NCBI GenBank assembly: GCA_963204915.1
Contig: CAUJHS010000057.1
Location: forward strand, 1-64,000
DNA: 64,000 nucleotides
Direction of reading: 5' to 3'
Source: Planctomycetota bacterium
GTDB taxonomy: Bacteria > Planctomycetota > Planctomycetia > Pirellulales > Pirellulaceae
Shown: piece by piece, positions 7,583 to 16,430 of the stretch
How the letters are laid out: each line of letters starts with the position of its first letter
How positions within the stretch are numbered: the first letter of the stretch is position 1
Position numbers and translations under genes: made by a program
The notes under the pieces: model-generated
What the model was told of the DNA's origin: nothing
Seen by the model: the letters and a program-made list of their open reading frames with translations, nothing else
Database searches by the model: none

Positions 7583-8725
7583 ATGGACGTTTCATCACTA
7601 CCTTCCGACAGTTTCAACAAATTCCTTGCCGTCCTCGGGCTGGGCATGGTTGTGGCTTCCGTCGGCTGGATTGCGAATGCCGAAAACCAGTTGGCCGTTG
7701 AAGAAGCGCAGCTAGAGGGACGGTTGATCGAACTCGAAGCCAACAAAACCACCTTGGATGTGGAAAAAAGGAAAGCTTTCGACTATTTACACCGCGAGTT
7801 GGGTTTTCATCTCCTCGAAGCTATGGCAAAGAAGGAAGGCGCTAAAACGCCAGAAGAAATCGCGGAAATGGATAAAAAGCACAAGGAGTTAGAGGCAACT
7901 TTTAAGAAGAACCTCGAAACATATACGCAAAATGGCAAACCACTTATTGACGATCTGAGGTCTTTCAACGATAGGCTCAACCGCGAATCCCAGCAGATTT
8001 TTTGGGCCAAAGTGATTTCGTTGGTCGGCGTTGTCATTGCGACCTACGGGTTCATCAAATGGCGATACCTGCAAAACATCGAAGATTGGAAGCACACCAA
8101 CGACTATGACCACTGGAAGGCAACAAATCCGGGTGTTCCGATTCCGGTCGCGTCGTGGCTCGCATCACCACTCGTGAGAGTCGGCTTGTGCGGAGCGGCG
8201 TTGCTCATTGCAGCGCTGGTTTGCTATCCCGGCAGTCTTAGCCGAAGGATCGAAGCTGACGTAATAACTTATAACGCTAGGCGCAAGTCGTTTTGGGAGA
8301 CGTTCGAGCCAGTCCTATTCGAGTACCTAACGCCGGAACAGGAAGAGGAGTGGAAAAAGAATCGAGCGGGTAAGGACGATAAGGTTGAACGCAAAAAGTA
8401 CGATGCACAGCCTGAAAGGCAAAGGGAACAAGTTTTGGTGAACGTAATGGAGAAGCTCGCCGTGGGTGATGAAGCGGTTAAGCAGCACGCCCCGCTCTTC
8501 TACGCAACCTTTCATCAAAGCAATAAAATTGACATTCTTCGTAGCCGCGAGCGAAACGAAAAATTGCTCGCGGTCATTGCTTGTTGCGTAGGAACCGCGG
8601 GGTTAGCTTTGCTAATCCTCGTGTATCCGCTACAAGGATGGGCGAAGAAGCGGCGACGGGCATTATCGCCCTCGCAACAACCAGCGATAGACCAAGGCGA
8701 AGGTGAAGCCGCTTCATCCGAATAG
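7583..8725 (+). CDS. Four-helix membrane protein with coiled-coil segment, unknown function
   Basis: The open frame begins at 7523, but the ATG at 7583 (MDVSSLPSDSFNKFLAVLG) gives a normal membrane-protein start 12 residues before the first hydrophobic helix. Four membrane segments are visible: about 13-29 (FLAVLGLGMVVASVGWI), 150-170 (IFWAKVISLVGVVIATYGFI), 208-227 and 338-360 (LLAVIACCVGTAGLALLILV). Between helices 1 and 2 is a charged, probably coiled-coil region (about 35-140), and between 3 and 4 another hydrophilic domain. No enzymatic motif is visible. It may act with the neighbouring accessory genes, but nothing in the sequence proves that. Confidence 0.65.
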   Translation: MDVSSLPSDSFNKFLAVLGLGMVVASVGWIANAENQLAVEEAQLEGRLIELEANKTTLDVEKRKAFDYLHRELGFHLLEAMAKKEGAKTPEEIAEMDKKHKELEATFKKNLETYTQNGKPLIDDLRSFNDRLNRESQQIFWAKVISLVGVVIATYGFIKWRYLQNIEDWKHTNDYDHWKATNPGVPIPVASWLASPLVRVGLCGAALLIAALVCYPGSLSRRIEADVITYNARRKSFWETFEPVLFEYLTPEQEEEWKKNRAGKDDKVERKKYDAQPERQREQVLVNVMEKLAVGDEAVKQHAPLFYATFHQSNKIDILRSRERNEKLLAVIACCVGTAGLALLILVYPLQGWAKKRRRALSPSQQPAIDQGEGEAASSE

Positions 8726-8844
8726 CGGGCGCTTATCGTGCTACCTCCCGCTTAACCCACGCTGGCACTTTATTGGCACTAAAATCGTCCAAAATCGGGT
8801 CAAATCCGGCATTTTTTGGACAATCTTCCAAGCCCAAGAAACGC

Positions 8845-8870
8845 AAAAAACCCAAGGAAATCCTTGGGTT
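8845..8870 (-). terminator. Rho-independent terminator-like hairpin
   Basis: AACCCAAGG (8849-8857) and CCTTGGGTT (8862-8870) form a 9-bp stem with a four-base loop. Read on the minus strand it is followed by a run of T, the usual layout of an intrinsic terminator. It follows the tRNA-like fragment in the same orientation. Confidence 0.55.
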
Positions 8871-8911
8871 CTTGTCGTTCGTCTCGCCCACCAACTGAGC
8901 TACAGGGGAAT
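8871..8911 (-). pseudogene. tRNA 5'-half remnant
   Basis: On the minus strand the sequence ATTCCCCTGTAGCTCAGTTG is followed by GTGGGCGAG. TAGCTCAGTTGGT is the D-arm consensus of bacterial tRNAs and is preceded by seven bases suited to an acceptor stem. The anticodon arm, T-arm and 3' acceptor are missing; the terminator-like hairpin follows within about 40 bases. tRNA genes are common integration sites, so a half copy at the edge of an accessory region fits an attachment-site scar (inference). It cannot be a functional tRNA. Confidence 0.5.
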
Positions 8912-8939
8912 GGGGTTGGCCGGTTTTTGGGGCCAATGA

Positions 8940-9409
8940 GGATTGTGGTTGGTGATCGCCTTGCGGCGAGGCGCCGTCTCATTGGCGATAGACAACCATA
9001 GCTGATGTTTTCTTAGTGTGAGAAGGATTTTATCGGGTTTCTTCGCCACCGACAAGGCAGGGGAACCTTGCTCTTATTCGACTCTTTCCCTCAGCTTGGT
9101 CGTCGGCAGAATCGCTTGAGGTGCAACTCAACGTAAATTGTTTTCGGGAAAATGTTTACCGTCAATTTCTGGGCGGCAAAGCGTATGAAATTGCAATTTC
9201 CCCGTCACGAATCTCGCGCGAGTCCAACTTTTCGCGTTAACGGGGCAACGCGGTCTGACAGAGGAAACTTTGCTTTTGGATTCGCTGCACGTCACGCTTG
9301 AGTTATGACACAAACACCCTTGAGGTGTTCGCGAAGATTGTTTGGCGTCATCTGCGTTTTCGCATGCGACGGCACAGACGCGACTGAGCTTCCCCTCTAG
9401 GTGGTGTGG
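8940..9409. other. Gap without recognisable features
   Basis: This AT-richer stretch separates the accessory region from the next conserved gene. The short open frame at 9128-9313 (minus) has no recognisable content. No clear RNA or repeat was seen. Confidence 0.4.
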
Positions 9410-10330
9410 CTAAGACCACACGTAGACGTCCTCCCGTGATGGACTGTAACCAATAAAGGTGGCCAACACGATGCGCGGTAGTTCGCCATCTACGCCGGGC
9501 ACTTCGTGAATCAAACGCGTGTTGAAGAAGTACAGGTCGCCGGGTTCTAGGCGAACCTCGACATGGCCAATCGCGTGGTCTTGGGCGTATTGGTGAAAGG
9601 TGTCGTTCTTCAAGTGGGGGTCGATCTCAGGCGTCCACAAGCAGCGATGCAGAATGCACTGGGCGGTTCGGTCGCCGACGCGGCTGTTTTGCAGCACTAG
9701 CACGCCGGCCAACTGATGGTCGAAGTCGTACACGGCGTAGTCCGTTCGCTTTTCACGCAGTCGGACGGAGTCGAAGTGCGGCTTATAGGCGTAACCCCCG
9801 TAATGTGCGCGGATGATGGCCGGCCCGTACTCGCGGCCGTCGGGTTCGTGGGCCGTCATTACGCGGCGGCCTTGCGCGATTTGCGCAAGGCAATCGTAAA
9901 TGATTCGAACGGGGTTATCGCTTTCAGTGAACAGCCTTGCAAATAAGGCGCGCGTCTCAGCGGCGTGGTGCAAGAATGCTTCCTTGTCGGAACCGCGATA
10001 GCCTAAACTCGTACCAATGTCGATGCGCGTCTTCCCTGTCGCCTTGTTCGACTCCCAGGCGAGCGGCGGTTCTTGGCGACGCCCCTCGCGGTAGTAACCT
10101 TCCGGAATCGCCGCTTCTTGGAACTTTTCGGGAATCGGTTGCCGAGGGTCATAGAGCAGGTCTTCCGCAACGAGCCGGTCGATCAGTTGTTGACATGACG
10201 AGGGCGGGTAAACGCCGCGAAACACGATCGCCATCAACCGCCCCGCCGCCAGGTCGGCCAACGGACGCGGCGCCTGTTGAAGAATGGACTCCAAATCGCC
10301 TTCTGCAACACCCCCAAGCCCGACAGTCAT
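9410..10330 (-). CDS. 2-oxoglutarate/Fe(II)-dependent oxygenase
   Basis: A 306-residue protein from the ATG at 10328-10330, which follows AAAGGAG eight bases upstream; the longer upstream frame lacks such a signal. The iron-binding facial triad is visible: HFDSV (His and Asp near residues 186-188) and a distal His in LIHEVPG (about 273), followed by LPRIVLATF with the Arg expected to hold 2-oxoglutarate. GDLYFFNTR supports a double-stranded beta-helix fold. Such enzymes hydroxylate peptides or small molecules; the substrate cannot be told. It is divergent from the sigma factor gene at 10598. Confidence 0.8.
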   Translation of the reverse strand: MTVGLGGVAEGDLESILQQAPRPLADLAAGRLMAIVFRGVYPPSSCQQLIDRLVAEDLLYDPRQPIPEKFQEAAIPEGYYREGRRQEPPLAWESNKATGKTRIDIGTSLGYRGSDKEAFLHHAAETRALFARLFTESDNPVRIIYDCLAQIAQGRRVMTAHEPDGREYGPAIIRAHYGGYAYKPHFDSVRLREKRTDYAVYDFDHQLAGVLVLQNSRVGDRTAQCILHRCLWTPEIDPHLKNDTFHQYAQDHAIGHVEVRLEPGDLYFFNTRLIHEVPGVDGELPRIVLATFIGYSPSREDVYVWS

Positions 10331-10597
10331 GGCGAGGTCTCCTTTCAGGATGGTCACTTGCGACAAAATACTCGGCATAATGTATCGCGGTTTTACGCCA
10401 TGCGAATCCGATGGCTCCACGGTTTTACACCAAATGGCTCCAGTCGCAGGAAGGACGGCGGCGCGCGTTATCAAAACCACCGCACTCGTTTGCTACTCGC
10501 ATTAGGGCTTGGTTTTTGCGACACTAATGGGGCGCCCGTTGGTGGGGAAATGAGGCGACGTCGCTTCGAACGAGTTAGTTCTTGTCGCGGAACGGCC

Positions 10598-11191
10598 ATG
10601 TCGGATTCTAGCACCGGCTCGATCACCCAAGCGTTTGAGCAATTCCGCGCTGGCGACGCCCGTGCAGCCGCGGATTTGTGGCAACGGTTTCTACCGCGCT
10701 TAACGGCGCTGGCGCGCAAAACGCTCGCGGGTCGGCCGCAACGCGCCGCCGACGCCGATGACGCCGTGCAAAGCGCCTTCGCCAGCTTCTGCCAACGGGC
10801 TGGACAAGGCGAATTTGGCGAACTCTTGCGCCGCGACGACCTGTGGAGCCTGTTAGGCGTCATGACGGTTCGCAAGTCGCTGAAACAAATTCGCCATGAA
10901 ACCGCCGCCAAGCGAGGCGGCGGAGCCGTGCTGGATGAAACCCAACTGGTCAGCCCTCACGGCGGGCCGACGCAGTTAGCCGAGCTGGCGGCGGCAATGC
11001 CCGCGCAGGAGTTCGACCTCCGTTGCGAAGAGCTCTTGGCAATGCTCGACGATGAACTGCGTCGCATTGCCATGCTGCGTCTCTTGGGTTATCCCAACCG
11101 GGAGATTGCAGGCCAATTGAACTGCACCGAACGCCGAATCGAACGCAAGCTGCAAATAATTCGCCTTCGCTGGGAAGAGCACGTGGGATGA
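10598..11191 (+). CDS. ECF-type RNA polymerase sigma factor
   Basis: A 197-residue protein starting MSDSSTGSITQAFEQFR; the upstream open frame has no recognisable content. Region 2 is seen in ARKTLAGRP, ADADDAVQSAFASF and LWSLLGVMTVRKSLKQIRHE, and region 4 in LRRIAMLRLLGYPNREIAGQL with CTERRIERKL as the DNA-contacting helix. It lies 202 bases upstream of a membrane-bound Ser/Thr kinase on the same strand, a pairing common in planctomycetes, so it is probably controlled by or controls that kinase (inference). No anti-sigma gene is adjacent. Confidence 0.85.
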   Translation: MSDSSTGSITQAFEQFRAGDARAAADLWQRFLPRLTALARKTLAGRPQRAADADDAVQSAFASFCQRAGQGEFGELLRRDDLWSLLGVMTVRKSLKQIRHETAAKRGGGAVLDETQLVSPHGGPTQLAELAAAMPAQEFDLRCEELLAMLDDELRRIAMLRLLGYPNREIAGQLNCTERRIERKLQIIRLRWEEHVG

Positions 11192-11393
11192 CGAGCCATG
11201 GTTTCCTGGATAGGGCGACGCCTCCTCCAAGCCGCGACAGTCAGCTCGGACCGCGCCGCCTTGCGAGCCATGCCGAAGGGTTCCCGGCGGAAAATATCCA
11301 AAATCCTTGTCGGGTCGCCGTATTGGTTGGGAATGTACCTTCTACCCTGAGCGCGGCAGCGCGCTTTGGTCCTTCGGTTCTTCAAAGAGACTC

Positions 11394-14246
11394 ATGACTC
11401 GTTCGTCGAATCTTCGCACGCTTGATCTGGCCGAGCAGGTTGACGATCTTTGCGATCGGTTCGAAGCCGCTTGGCAGGTCGCGAACCCTCCGCGCATCGA
11501 GGAATTTCTGGCGCGTGCGCCGGCGGAAGCACGTGCGACCGCGCTCGCCGAGTTATTGCGAGTCGAACTTGAATTACGCGACCGCCACGGTCTGCCCGGG
11601 TCAATGGATGATTACTGCCGACGGTTTTCCGGCGAACAAGCCCTTGTGGCCGAGGTCTTCCAAGAGCGCGCCCAACGAACGGTCGAAACATCGGCCATGC
11701 TTCGTAGCAGCGACACGGTCACGAGGTCGACTCCGGCGCCGGCGCCTCAATCGCAGCCGCAGGCGCAGACGGTTCCTCTTCACATTGCGCGTTTTCACGT
11801 GGTGTCGCTGTTGGGCGAAGGAACCTTCGGACAGGTCTTTCGGGCGCGTGACCCCCAACTTGACCGCGACGTGGCAATTAAGGTTCCACGTCCGGGCACG
11901 TTGTCGAGTCCGACGGATATCCAACGATTTCTGCGTGAAGCAAAAGCGGCCGCTAGCATGCACCACCCGAATATTTGTCCCGTCTATGAAGTGGGAACCG
12001 CCGATGGTCGCCCCTACATTGTCATGGCCCTCGTGGCGGGGAAGTCGCTGGCCGATCTCATCAAACAGCTTCCCGAGCCAATGCCGCCGCGTCAGGCGGC
12101 GTTGATCGTACGTAAATTGGCGCAAGCGCTCGAGTTGGCGCACAGCAAAGGAATTGTTCATCGCGATTTGAAACCGGCCAACATCTTGCTTGATAAGACA
12201 CGCAAAGATGTGGTGGTGACCGACTTTGGCCTCGCTCGGCGTGAAGAGCGGGACGCGGCGCAGTTGACGCAAAGCGGTTTTGTTCTCGGTTCGCCCGCGT
12301 ATATGTCTCCAGAGCAAGCTCGTGGCGACATTCGTGCGGTGGGACCCGCCGCCGACATTTACAGCTTGGGCGTCATTCTGTACGAGTTGCTGACGCACAC
12401 GCGGCCGTTCACGGGCTCGATCGCGGAAGTCTTGGGGAAAATCTTGCATGTGGATCCCGCCCCGCCTTCTTCAGTGCGGGCAGGCGTCGATCCGCGGTTG
12501 GAAACCATTTGTCTGAAGGCGATCGCCAAACAACCCGCCGACCGATTCGCCTCGATGCGCGAATTGGCCGAGGCGTTAACGCGGTATTTGAGGGACCAAA
12601 CTGCGGTGGTTCCGCCGCCGCTGCACGACCCGACAGCCGCCACCCTAGTGGCAAGCGACCAACAGCGACTGAATGAGATGTTCGCGTCGATCTCGGCCAA
12701 CGAGTCACGCACGCTTTCGGAGCCTTCGGTCAAGGCGGCGCCGCATCCGCGTAAAGTTCGCAAGCCGCCAGCAAAACACTGGCCTTGGCTGCTCGGCGCC
12801 GCGGCGATTGTATTGGCGTTTTGCGGAATTTTGTTCTTCGCGCGCACGCCCACGACCCGCGTGGTGATTGAAGTCGACGGCTTCGACGTGAACGACCCAG
12901 CGATGACGTTCCTATTGGATGGTCAAGAGATTGCGGCGTCTGCCTTGGAACAACCCATCAAGCTGGAAGTAGGCTCACACGAATTGCAGATTTATCGCGA
13001 TCGAACGCTCGTTCGCAAGTATGACTTTCTGGTCAGTCATGAGCCTGACGCGCGCATTGAATTGCGTGAAAACACGGTAGCGGAAGCAACGATCGACATA
13101 TCCGACAGAACGCCCCAAGCGTCGCCCTCGGCGACGCGGTTCACCGACCGCGAGGCGGCGCACTGGGTGTTGTGGAATGGCGGCCGCGTTACGGTGATTG
13201 GTCCCAATGGACGCCAAGGGGTTGATCTCGTGGCCATGCTGCCGGCGGATACGTTCCGGCTCGTTGGCGTCGATTTATCCTCTGAGGGGAAGGTGACGGC
13301 CAACCTCACCGATGACATGCTGGCGCGATTTGTCGCCCTCGATCTGGAAATGATCAAACTTCGGGGCAAACAGATCACCGATCGGGGGTTGGCGCACCTT
13401 GCCTCGATTCCGTCGCTTAAATGGATTACGGTGCAAGACGCGTCAATTACCGATGCCGGGCTTACCCAGTTGCAGCCGCTGGCCAACCAAGTAGAAGAAC
13501 TGGACTTGGAAGCGACTCGTGTTTCCGACAAGGGAATCGAAACGTTGGAGCGTTTTCGGCGATTGCGAAACTTGAACCTTAGGGACACGTTGGTATCGTT
13601 GGAGGGACTGCGGACGCTCCAACGTAGTTTGCCAAAGTGTTACTTGACGCCGGAGCCTCCGCGCCAGCCCATTACGTTTCCGTCGTCATCTCTGCCGGTG
13701 AAGGTCGCATCGACTGCACCGACTCGAACGGTGACCCCAACAAACAGCAACGGTTGGATTGCAATTGATCCCGGTAGTTCTCCCAGTTGGCCTTGGGATC
13801 AAAACCGCACTCGTCAATACAAATCGTATGAGAACGGCGCAATCACGCTCGACAACGCCGGAGTCAACTTTACCAAATATGACTCCAAGAATCTTATTGT
13901 CCGGGCGCAAATTAAGTTCCTGGGCGGAAAGGGCAATGCGGGTTTGCAAGCTCGCGGCCACTACGCCTACATGATGAAGTACCGCGGACTGGTGCATTTC
14001 GCCATTGGCAGCCATACCCGACAAGATAAGAACGCGTTTGTGGAATCGGTTGTGTTCAAACGCAATGACATCTATCCGGACTTCATGCAATTTGAGTTCG
14101 CATCGATTGACGACGTACTGACGGTCCACGTGAATGGCCAAAAGGTTTTAGAGGCGCATCCCCAGCATGATGATTCCGGCGTCGCCGGACTGAACGCCTT
14201 TAATGCTCGCGCTACGTTCAAGAACATTGAGATCAAGTCTCCCTGA
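11394..14246 (+). CDS. Membrane Ser/Thr protein kinase with LRR and DUF1080-like ectodomain
   Basis: About 950 residues from the ATG at 11394, which follows AAAGAG. Residues 1-120 are a helical cytosolic segment. The kinase domain (about 133-400) has LLGEGTFGQVFRARD (glycine loop), VAIKVPR (Lys), IVHRDLKPANILLD (catalytic loop), VTDFGLAR and SPAYMSPEQARG, so all key residues are present. A single membrane helix (about 461-482, WLLGAAAIVLAFCGILFF) leads to an outside part with a PEGA-like beta segment, leucine-rich repeats (about 642-750, GLAHLASIPSLKWITVQ) and a C-terminal DUF1080/3-keto-disaccharide hydrolase-like fold ending FKNIEIKSP. It follows the ECF sigma gene, suggesting signal transduction from the envelope. 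Confidence 0.9.
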   Translation: MTRSSNLRTLDLAEQVDDLCDRFEAAWQVANPPRIEEFLARAPAEARATALAELLRVELELRDRHGLPGSMDDYCRRFSGEQALVAEVFQERAQRTVETSAMLRSSDTVTRSTPAPAPQSQPQAQTVPLHIARFHVVSLLGEGTFGQVFRARDPQLDRDVAIKVPRPGTLSSPTDIQRFLREAKAAASMHHPNICPVYEVGTADGRPYIVMALVAGKSLADLIKQLPEPMPPRQAALIVRKLAQALELAHSKGIVHRDLKPANILLDKTRKDVVVTDFGLARREERDAAQLTQSGFVLGSPAYMSPEQARGDIRAVGPAADIYSLGVILYELLTHTRPFTGSIAEVLGKILHVDPAPPSSVRAGVDPRLETICLKAIAKQPADRFASMRELAEALTRYLRDQTAVVPPPLHDPTAATLVASDQQRLNEMFASISANESRTLSEPSVKAAPHPRKVRKPPAKHWPWLLGAAAIVLAFCGILFFARTPTTRVVIEVDGFDVNDPAMTFLLDGQEIAASALEQPIKLEVGSHELQIYRDRTLVRKYDFLVSHEPDARIELRENTVAEATIDISDRTPQASPSATRFTDREAAHWVLWNGGRVTVIGPNGRQGVDLVAMLPADTFRLVGVDLSSEGKVTANLTDDMLARFVALDLEMIKLRGKQITDRGLAHLASIPSLKWITVQDASITDAGLTQLQPLANQVEELDLEATRVSDKGIETLERFRRLRNLNLRDTLVSLEGLRTLQRSLPKCYLTPEPPRQPITFPSSSLPVKVASTAPTRTVTPTNSNGWIAIDPGSSPSWPWDQNRTRQYKSYENGAITLDNAGVNFTKYDSKNLIVRAQIKFLGGKGNAGLQARGHYAYMMKYRGLVHFAIGSHTRQDKNAFVESVVFKRNDIYPDFMQFEFASIDDVLTVHVNGQKVLEAHPQHDDSGVAGLNAFNARATFKNIEIKSP

Positions 14247-14386
14247 GCAGCTATGACCTACGCGAACAACGCCACGGCGCCCGACGGTATTCCGCTCGCT
14301 CTTTGTCGCCGGGGAGCTGTAAGAGCTTGGAGCGATTCGAGGCACGCCAAGTTGCCAAGTACGCCAACAATCCATTTATTTTGTTG

Positions 14387-14416
14387 TTGCTATTCGCAAC
14401 GACACTCGCGTAGAAT
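14387..14416 (+). promoter_or_regulatory. Possible sigma-70-type promoter for the BON-domain gene
   Basis: TTGCTA and TAGAAT are separated by 18 bases, about 120 bases upstream of the next start codon. The hexamers are close to vegetative consensus, but planctomycete promoters are poorly defined, so this is tentative. Confidence 0.3.
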
Positions 14417-14537
14417 GACTCACGGACGGGAAGTCCTCCTTTATCTGACCGGCCTTCTGCCGCCACATTCGGTTGATTCCCCTGCCAAGCGTCGCATCTT
14501 TGCTTGGTTTTTTCTTTAATTGGGGGGAATATCGCCC

Positions 14538-14780
14538 ATGCGAAATGAAGTTGACGATAAACGTCTGCTCCAACAGGTCAATCAACGTCTCATGCGCACG
14601 GGAACCGGCGGAAAGACGCGCGTCGCGGCGGTGGTGCGCAAAGGCGACGTCACGCTGTCGGGCGTCCTCCAGTACGAAATTCAACGCAAGAATTTTGTTC
14701 GTGCGTGTAGCAGCGTCGCTGGCGTACGTCGTGTCATCGACCAAATGCAGCTTGAACCGAAAAAGCCCAAGGGCCAGTAG
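14538..14780 (+). CDS. Small BON-domain protein
   Basis: An 80-residue protein from the ATG at 14538, after a GGGGGG stretch about ten bases upstream. The sequence DDKRLLQQVNQRLMRTG, then VAAVVRKGDVTLSGVLQYEI and a final helix RRVIDQMQLEP follow the BON fold (a lipid or surface-binding module with the GxVxLxG core). There is no signal peptide, so if it is a BON protein it is cytosolic or part of a complex. It stands alone downstream of the kinase gene. Confidence 0.7.
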   Translation: MRNEVDDKRLLQQVNQRLMRTGTGGKTRVAAVVRKGDVTLSGVLQYEIQRKNFVRACSSVAGVRRVIDQMQLEPKKPKGQ

Positions 14781-15454
14781 CTTCCGTATTTTCGGAGGTA
14801 GTTTGTCCAGTTTGCTCGTTTGGCGCCGGCCAACGCGCCGAACGCGCTAAAGCTGGCGTTTTCCTCGCGTTTCGCATTGCGAATCGACGTGCGTCTGTCA
14901 CGTCGCCGCGGTGTTTAGGCGATAATGCGCCTTCCCCCAAATGGCCAGCTCGCCACCCTTGTGGCGTGCTGGAAAATAGTTGGTGCTTTGGAAAACTGCG
15001 GCAATTGGGGGCTGGGCGCTGGCCCCAATACCGCGCCATGAAGCATCGCAAAGCCAAGCTTTTTGGTCGAGGGACGAGGAACCGCACACGCGCGTCGGCT
15101 AATTCCAAGGCACCCACGACCCGCCGGAATAATGGGTATCGTTGAACAGGGAGATCTGTTATCATTAGTAAGATACTCGACAAGAGTTGGCTTTTGCACC
15201 TGGAGCGATTCCACCTATCTCCCTAAGTTGACAAGACGCCATGGAATGGCGCTGGACCGTCGTGGAGCGGTCAGTTCTTTTCTCTTCCATTTGCTCTCCA
15301 GGCCGTAGCGAAGGTCACGGCGTCGCGGGACCGCGGCGCTGAGGCATGGTTTTCTGCTGCGAATGTATGCCGCTCACACGCCGGCTCTTGCGTCTCGGTT
15401 GGAGCTCCAGGACGCCGCGCACCGTATTCCATTTCTGATAAGGGGTCGCCCAGC
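14781..15454. other. 674-base stretch with one doubtful small basic ORF
   Basis: No large gene is supported. A 35-codon frame from the ATG at 15038 to a stop at 15143-15145 (MKHRKAKLFGRGTRNRTRAS...) is very basic and just follows a GGGGC/GCCCC hairpin, but it lacks a clear ribosome binding site, so I leave it as a possibility only. The rest shows no RNA gene or repeat that I can recognise. Confidence 0.35.
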
Positions 15455-15613
15455 ATGGCTAAAGACCGCAACACCTTTGCGAAGCGCCAGCGCGAGAACG
15501 AGCAGAAGCGCAAAGCCGAGGAGAAACGAGTTCGTCGGCAGCGCAAGAAGGAGCAGGGCAATCGTCCTTCCGAAACATCACCCGACTCCCCGCCAGCGGT
15601 TGACGAGTCTTGA
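15455..15613 (+). CDS. Small highly charged conserved-type protein
   Basis: A 52-residue protein, MAKDRNTFAKRQRENEQKRK followed by a Lys/Arg/Glu helix and a short acidic Pro/Ser tail. The start follows AAGGGG nine bases upstream. Small proteins beginning MAKDRNTFAKRQRE are widespread in bacteria without an assigned function. The long charged helix suggests binding to RNA or a ribosomal partner (inference). It is the first of a run of three small plus-strand genes. Confidence 0.7.
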   Translation: MAKDRNTFAKRQRENEQKRKAEEKRVRRQRKKEQGNRPSETSPDSPPAVDES

Positions 15614-15671
15614 TCGCCCCCTCAATTGGTTCGTTTGTTTGCGTCAAGTTTTTTGCAAAGCGAGTAATTGC

Positions 15672-16055
15672 ATGTCGACCACGTTCTCGGATTCGCTCGT
15701 TCAAGAACACACGCTGTCCCAGCGGCGTTTGCGAGGCCGCATCCATCACCAATCGCTGAGAGCTGGCGTGAGGTTGGCGGTCCGCGCCTTGTTCGGTTTT
15801 ACGCATCGCGACCCTCGCGGAGACGCGCTGTGGTCGGACCGCGAAGACGTCTGGCTGGGACGCGCCACCTACTTGCATTGGGCGATGCACGACGCCGCGA
15901 TCGACATTCCCTGGCTGGTGCGCGACGCGTGCGACGCTCCCGCCTCGACGGAAGAGCTGGATGCGGTGGTTCGTCAAGAGTTGCTTCGCGTATGGAGCCA
16001 GCGATTGACCGCTTTGCCGTGCAAGAGCACGCCGGCGTGGTTGCCGCTTCCTTAA
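15672..16055 (+). CDS. Hypothetical protein
   Basis: A 127-residue protein from the ATG at 15672 (MSTTFSDSLVQEHTLSQRRL). It is rich in Arg, Trp and acidic residues, with no signal peptide, membrane segment or known motif. The ribosome binding site is weak. The frame stays open further upstream, so the start is not certain. It sits 58 bases after the small charged protein and 24 bases before the next gene, consistent with co-transcription. Confidence 0.5.
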   Translation: MSTTFSDSLVQEHTLSQRRLRGRIHHQSLRAGVRLAVRALFGFTHRDPRGDALWSDREDVWLGRATYLHWAMHDAAIDIPWLVRDACDAPASTEELDAVVRQELLRVWSQRLTALPCKSTPAWLPLP

Positions 16056-16079
16056 TTTTCACTATCCCGAGGAATTTTT

Positions 16080-16400
16080 ATGTCGCGTGATCAAAAGCGT
16101 TGGAAAGAATGGGCAGATCAGTTACGACAAGTGATGATGTCGGATCGCGTGGGGAAAGTCACGAAATCGGTGGCTGAAATCACGCAAGAGACGGGTACCG
16201 AGAAATCAGCCACCACCCTGCAAAGCCCGAGGTTCTGGAACTCCTGCCGTGACGCCGAAGGCAGCTGCGGCGCGCTCTCGAAAGCAGGGTTTGACGTTTC
16301 TTTCACCCCCAACGCCGCGGGGAAGGTGGAGGTCGTCACGTTACAGCTTAACGGCAATTGGCAAGCCATTCTGCAACGGGTTTTAGACCGCCAAAAGTAA
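16080..16400 (+). CDS. Hypothetical protein
   Basis: A 106-residue protein with a good start (GAGGAA six bases before the ATG). The N-terminal half is basic and helical (DQKRWKEWADQLRQVMMSD), the C-terminal half looks alpha/beta (DVSFTPNAAGKVEVVTLQL). No motif is recognised. It ends 30 bases before the stop of a convergent gene. Confidence 0.5.
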   Translation: MSRDQKRWKEWADQLRQVMMSDRVGKVTKSVAEITQETGTEKSATTLQSPRFWNSCRDAEGSCGALSKAGFDVSFTPNAAGKVEVVTLQLNGNWQAILQRVLDRQK

Positions 16401-16430
16401 TTTGCGGTCATTCGCGCGGCGCGAACCTCA

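Noticed and set aside
8764..8780. TGGCAC...TGGCAC considered as a sigma-54 promoter.
   Set aside because: The -12 element does not match TTGCA and no gene starts at a suitable distance.
8849..8870. Inverted repeat considered as part of a CRISPR-like repeat.
   Set aside because: It occurs once; there is no array of spaced repeats anywhere in the window.
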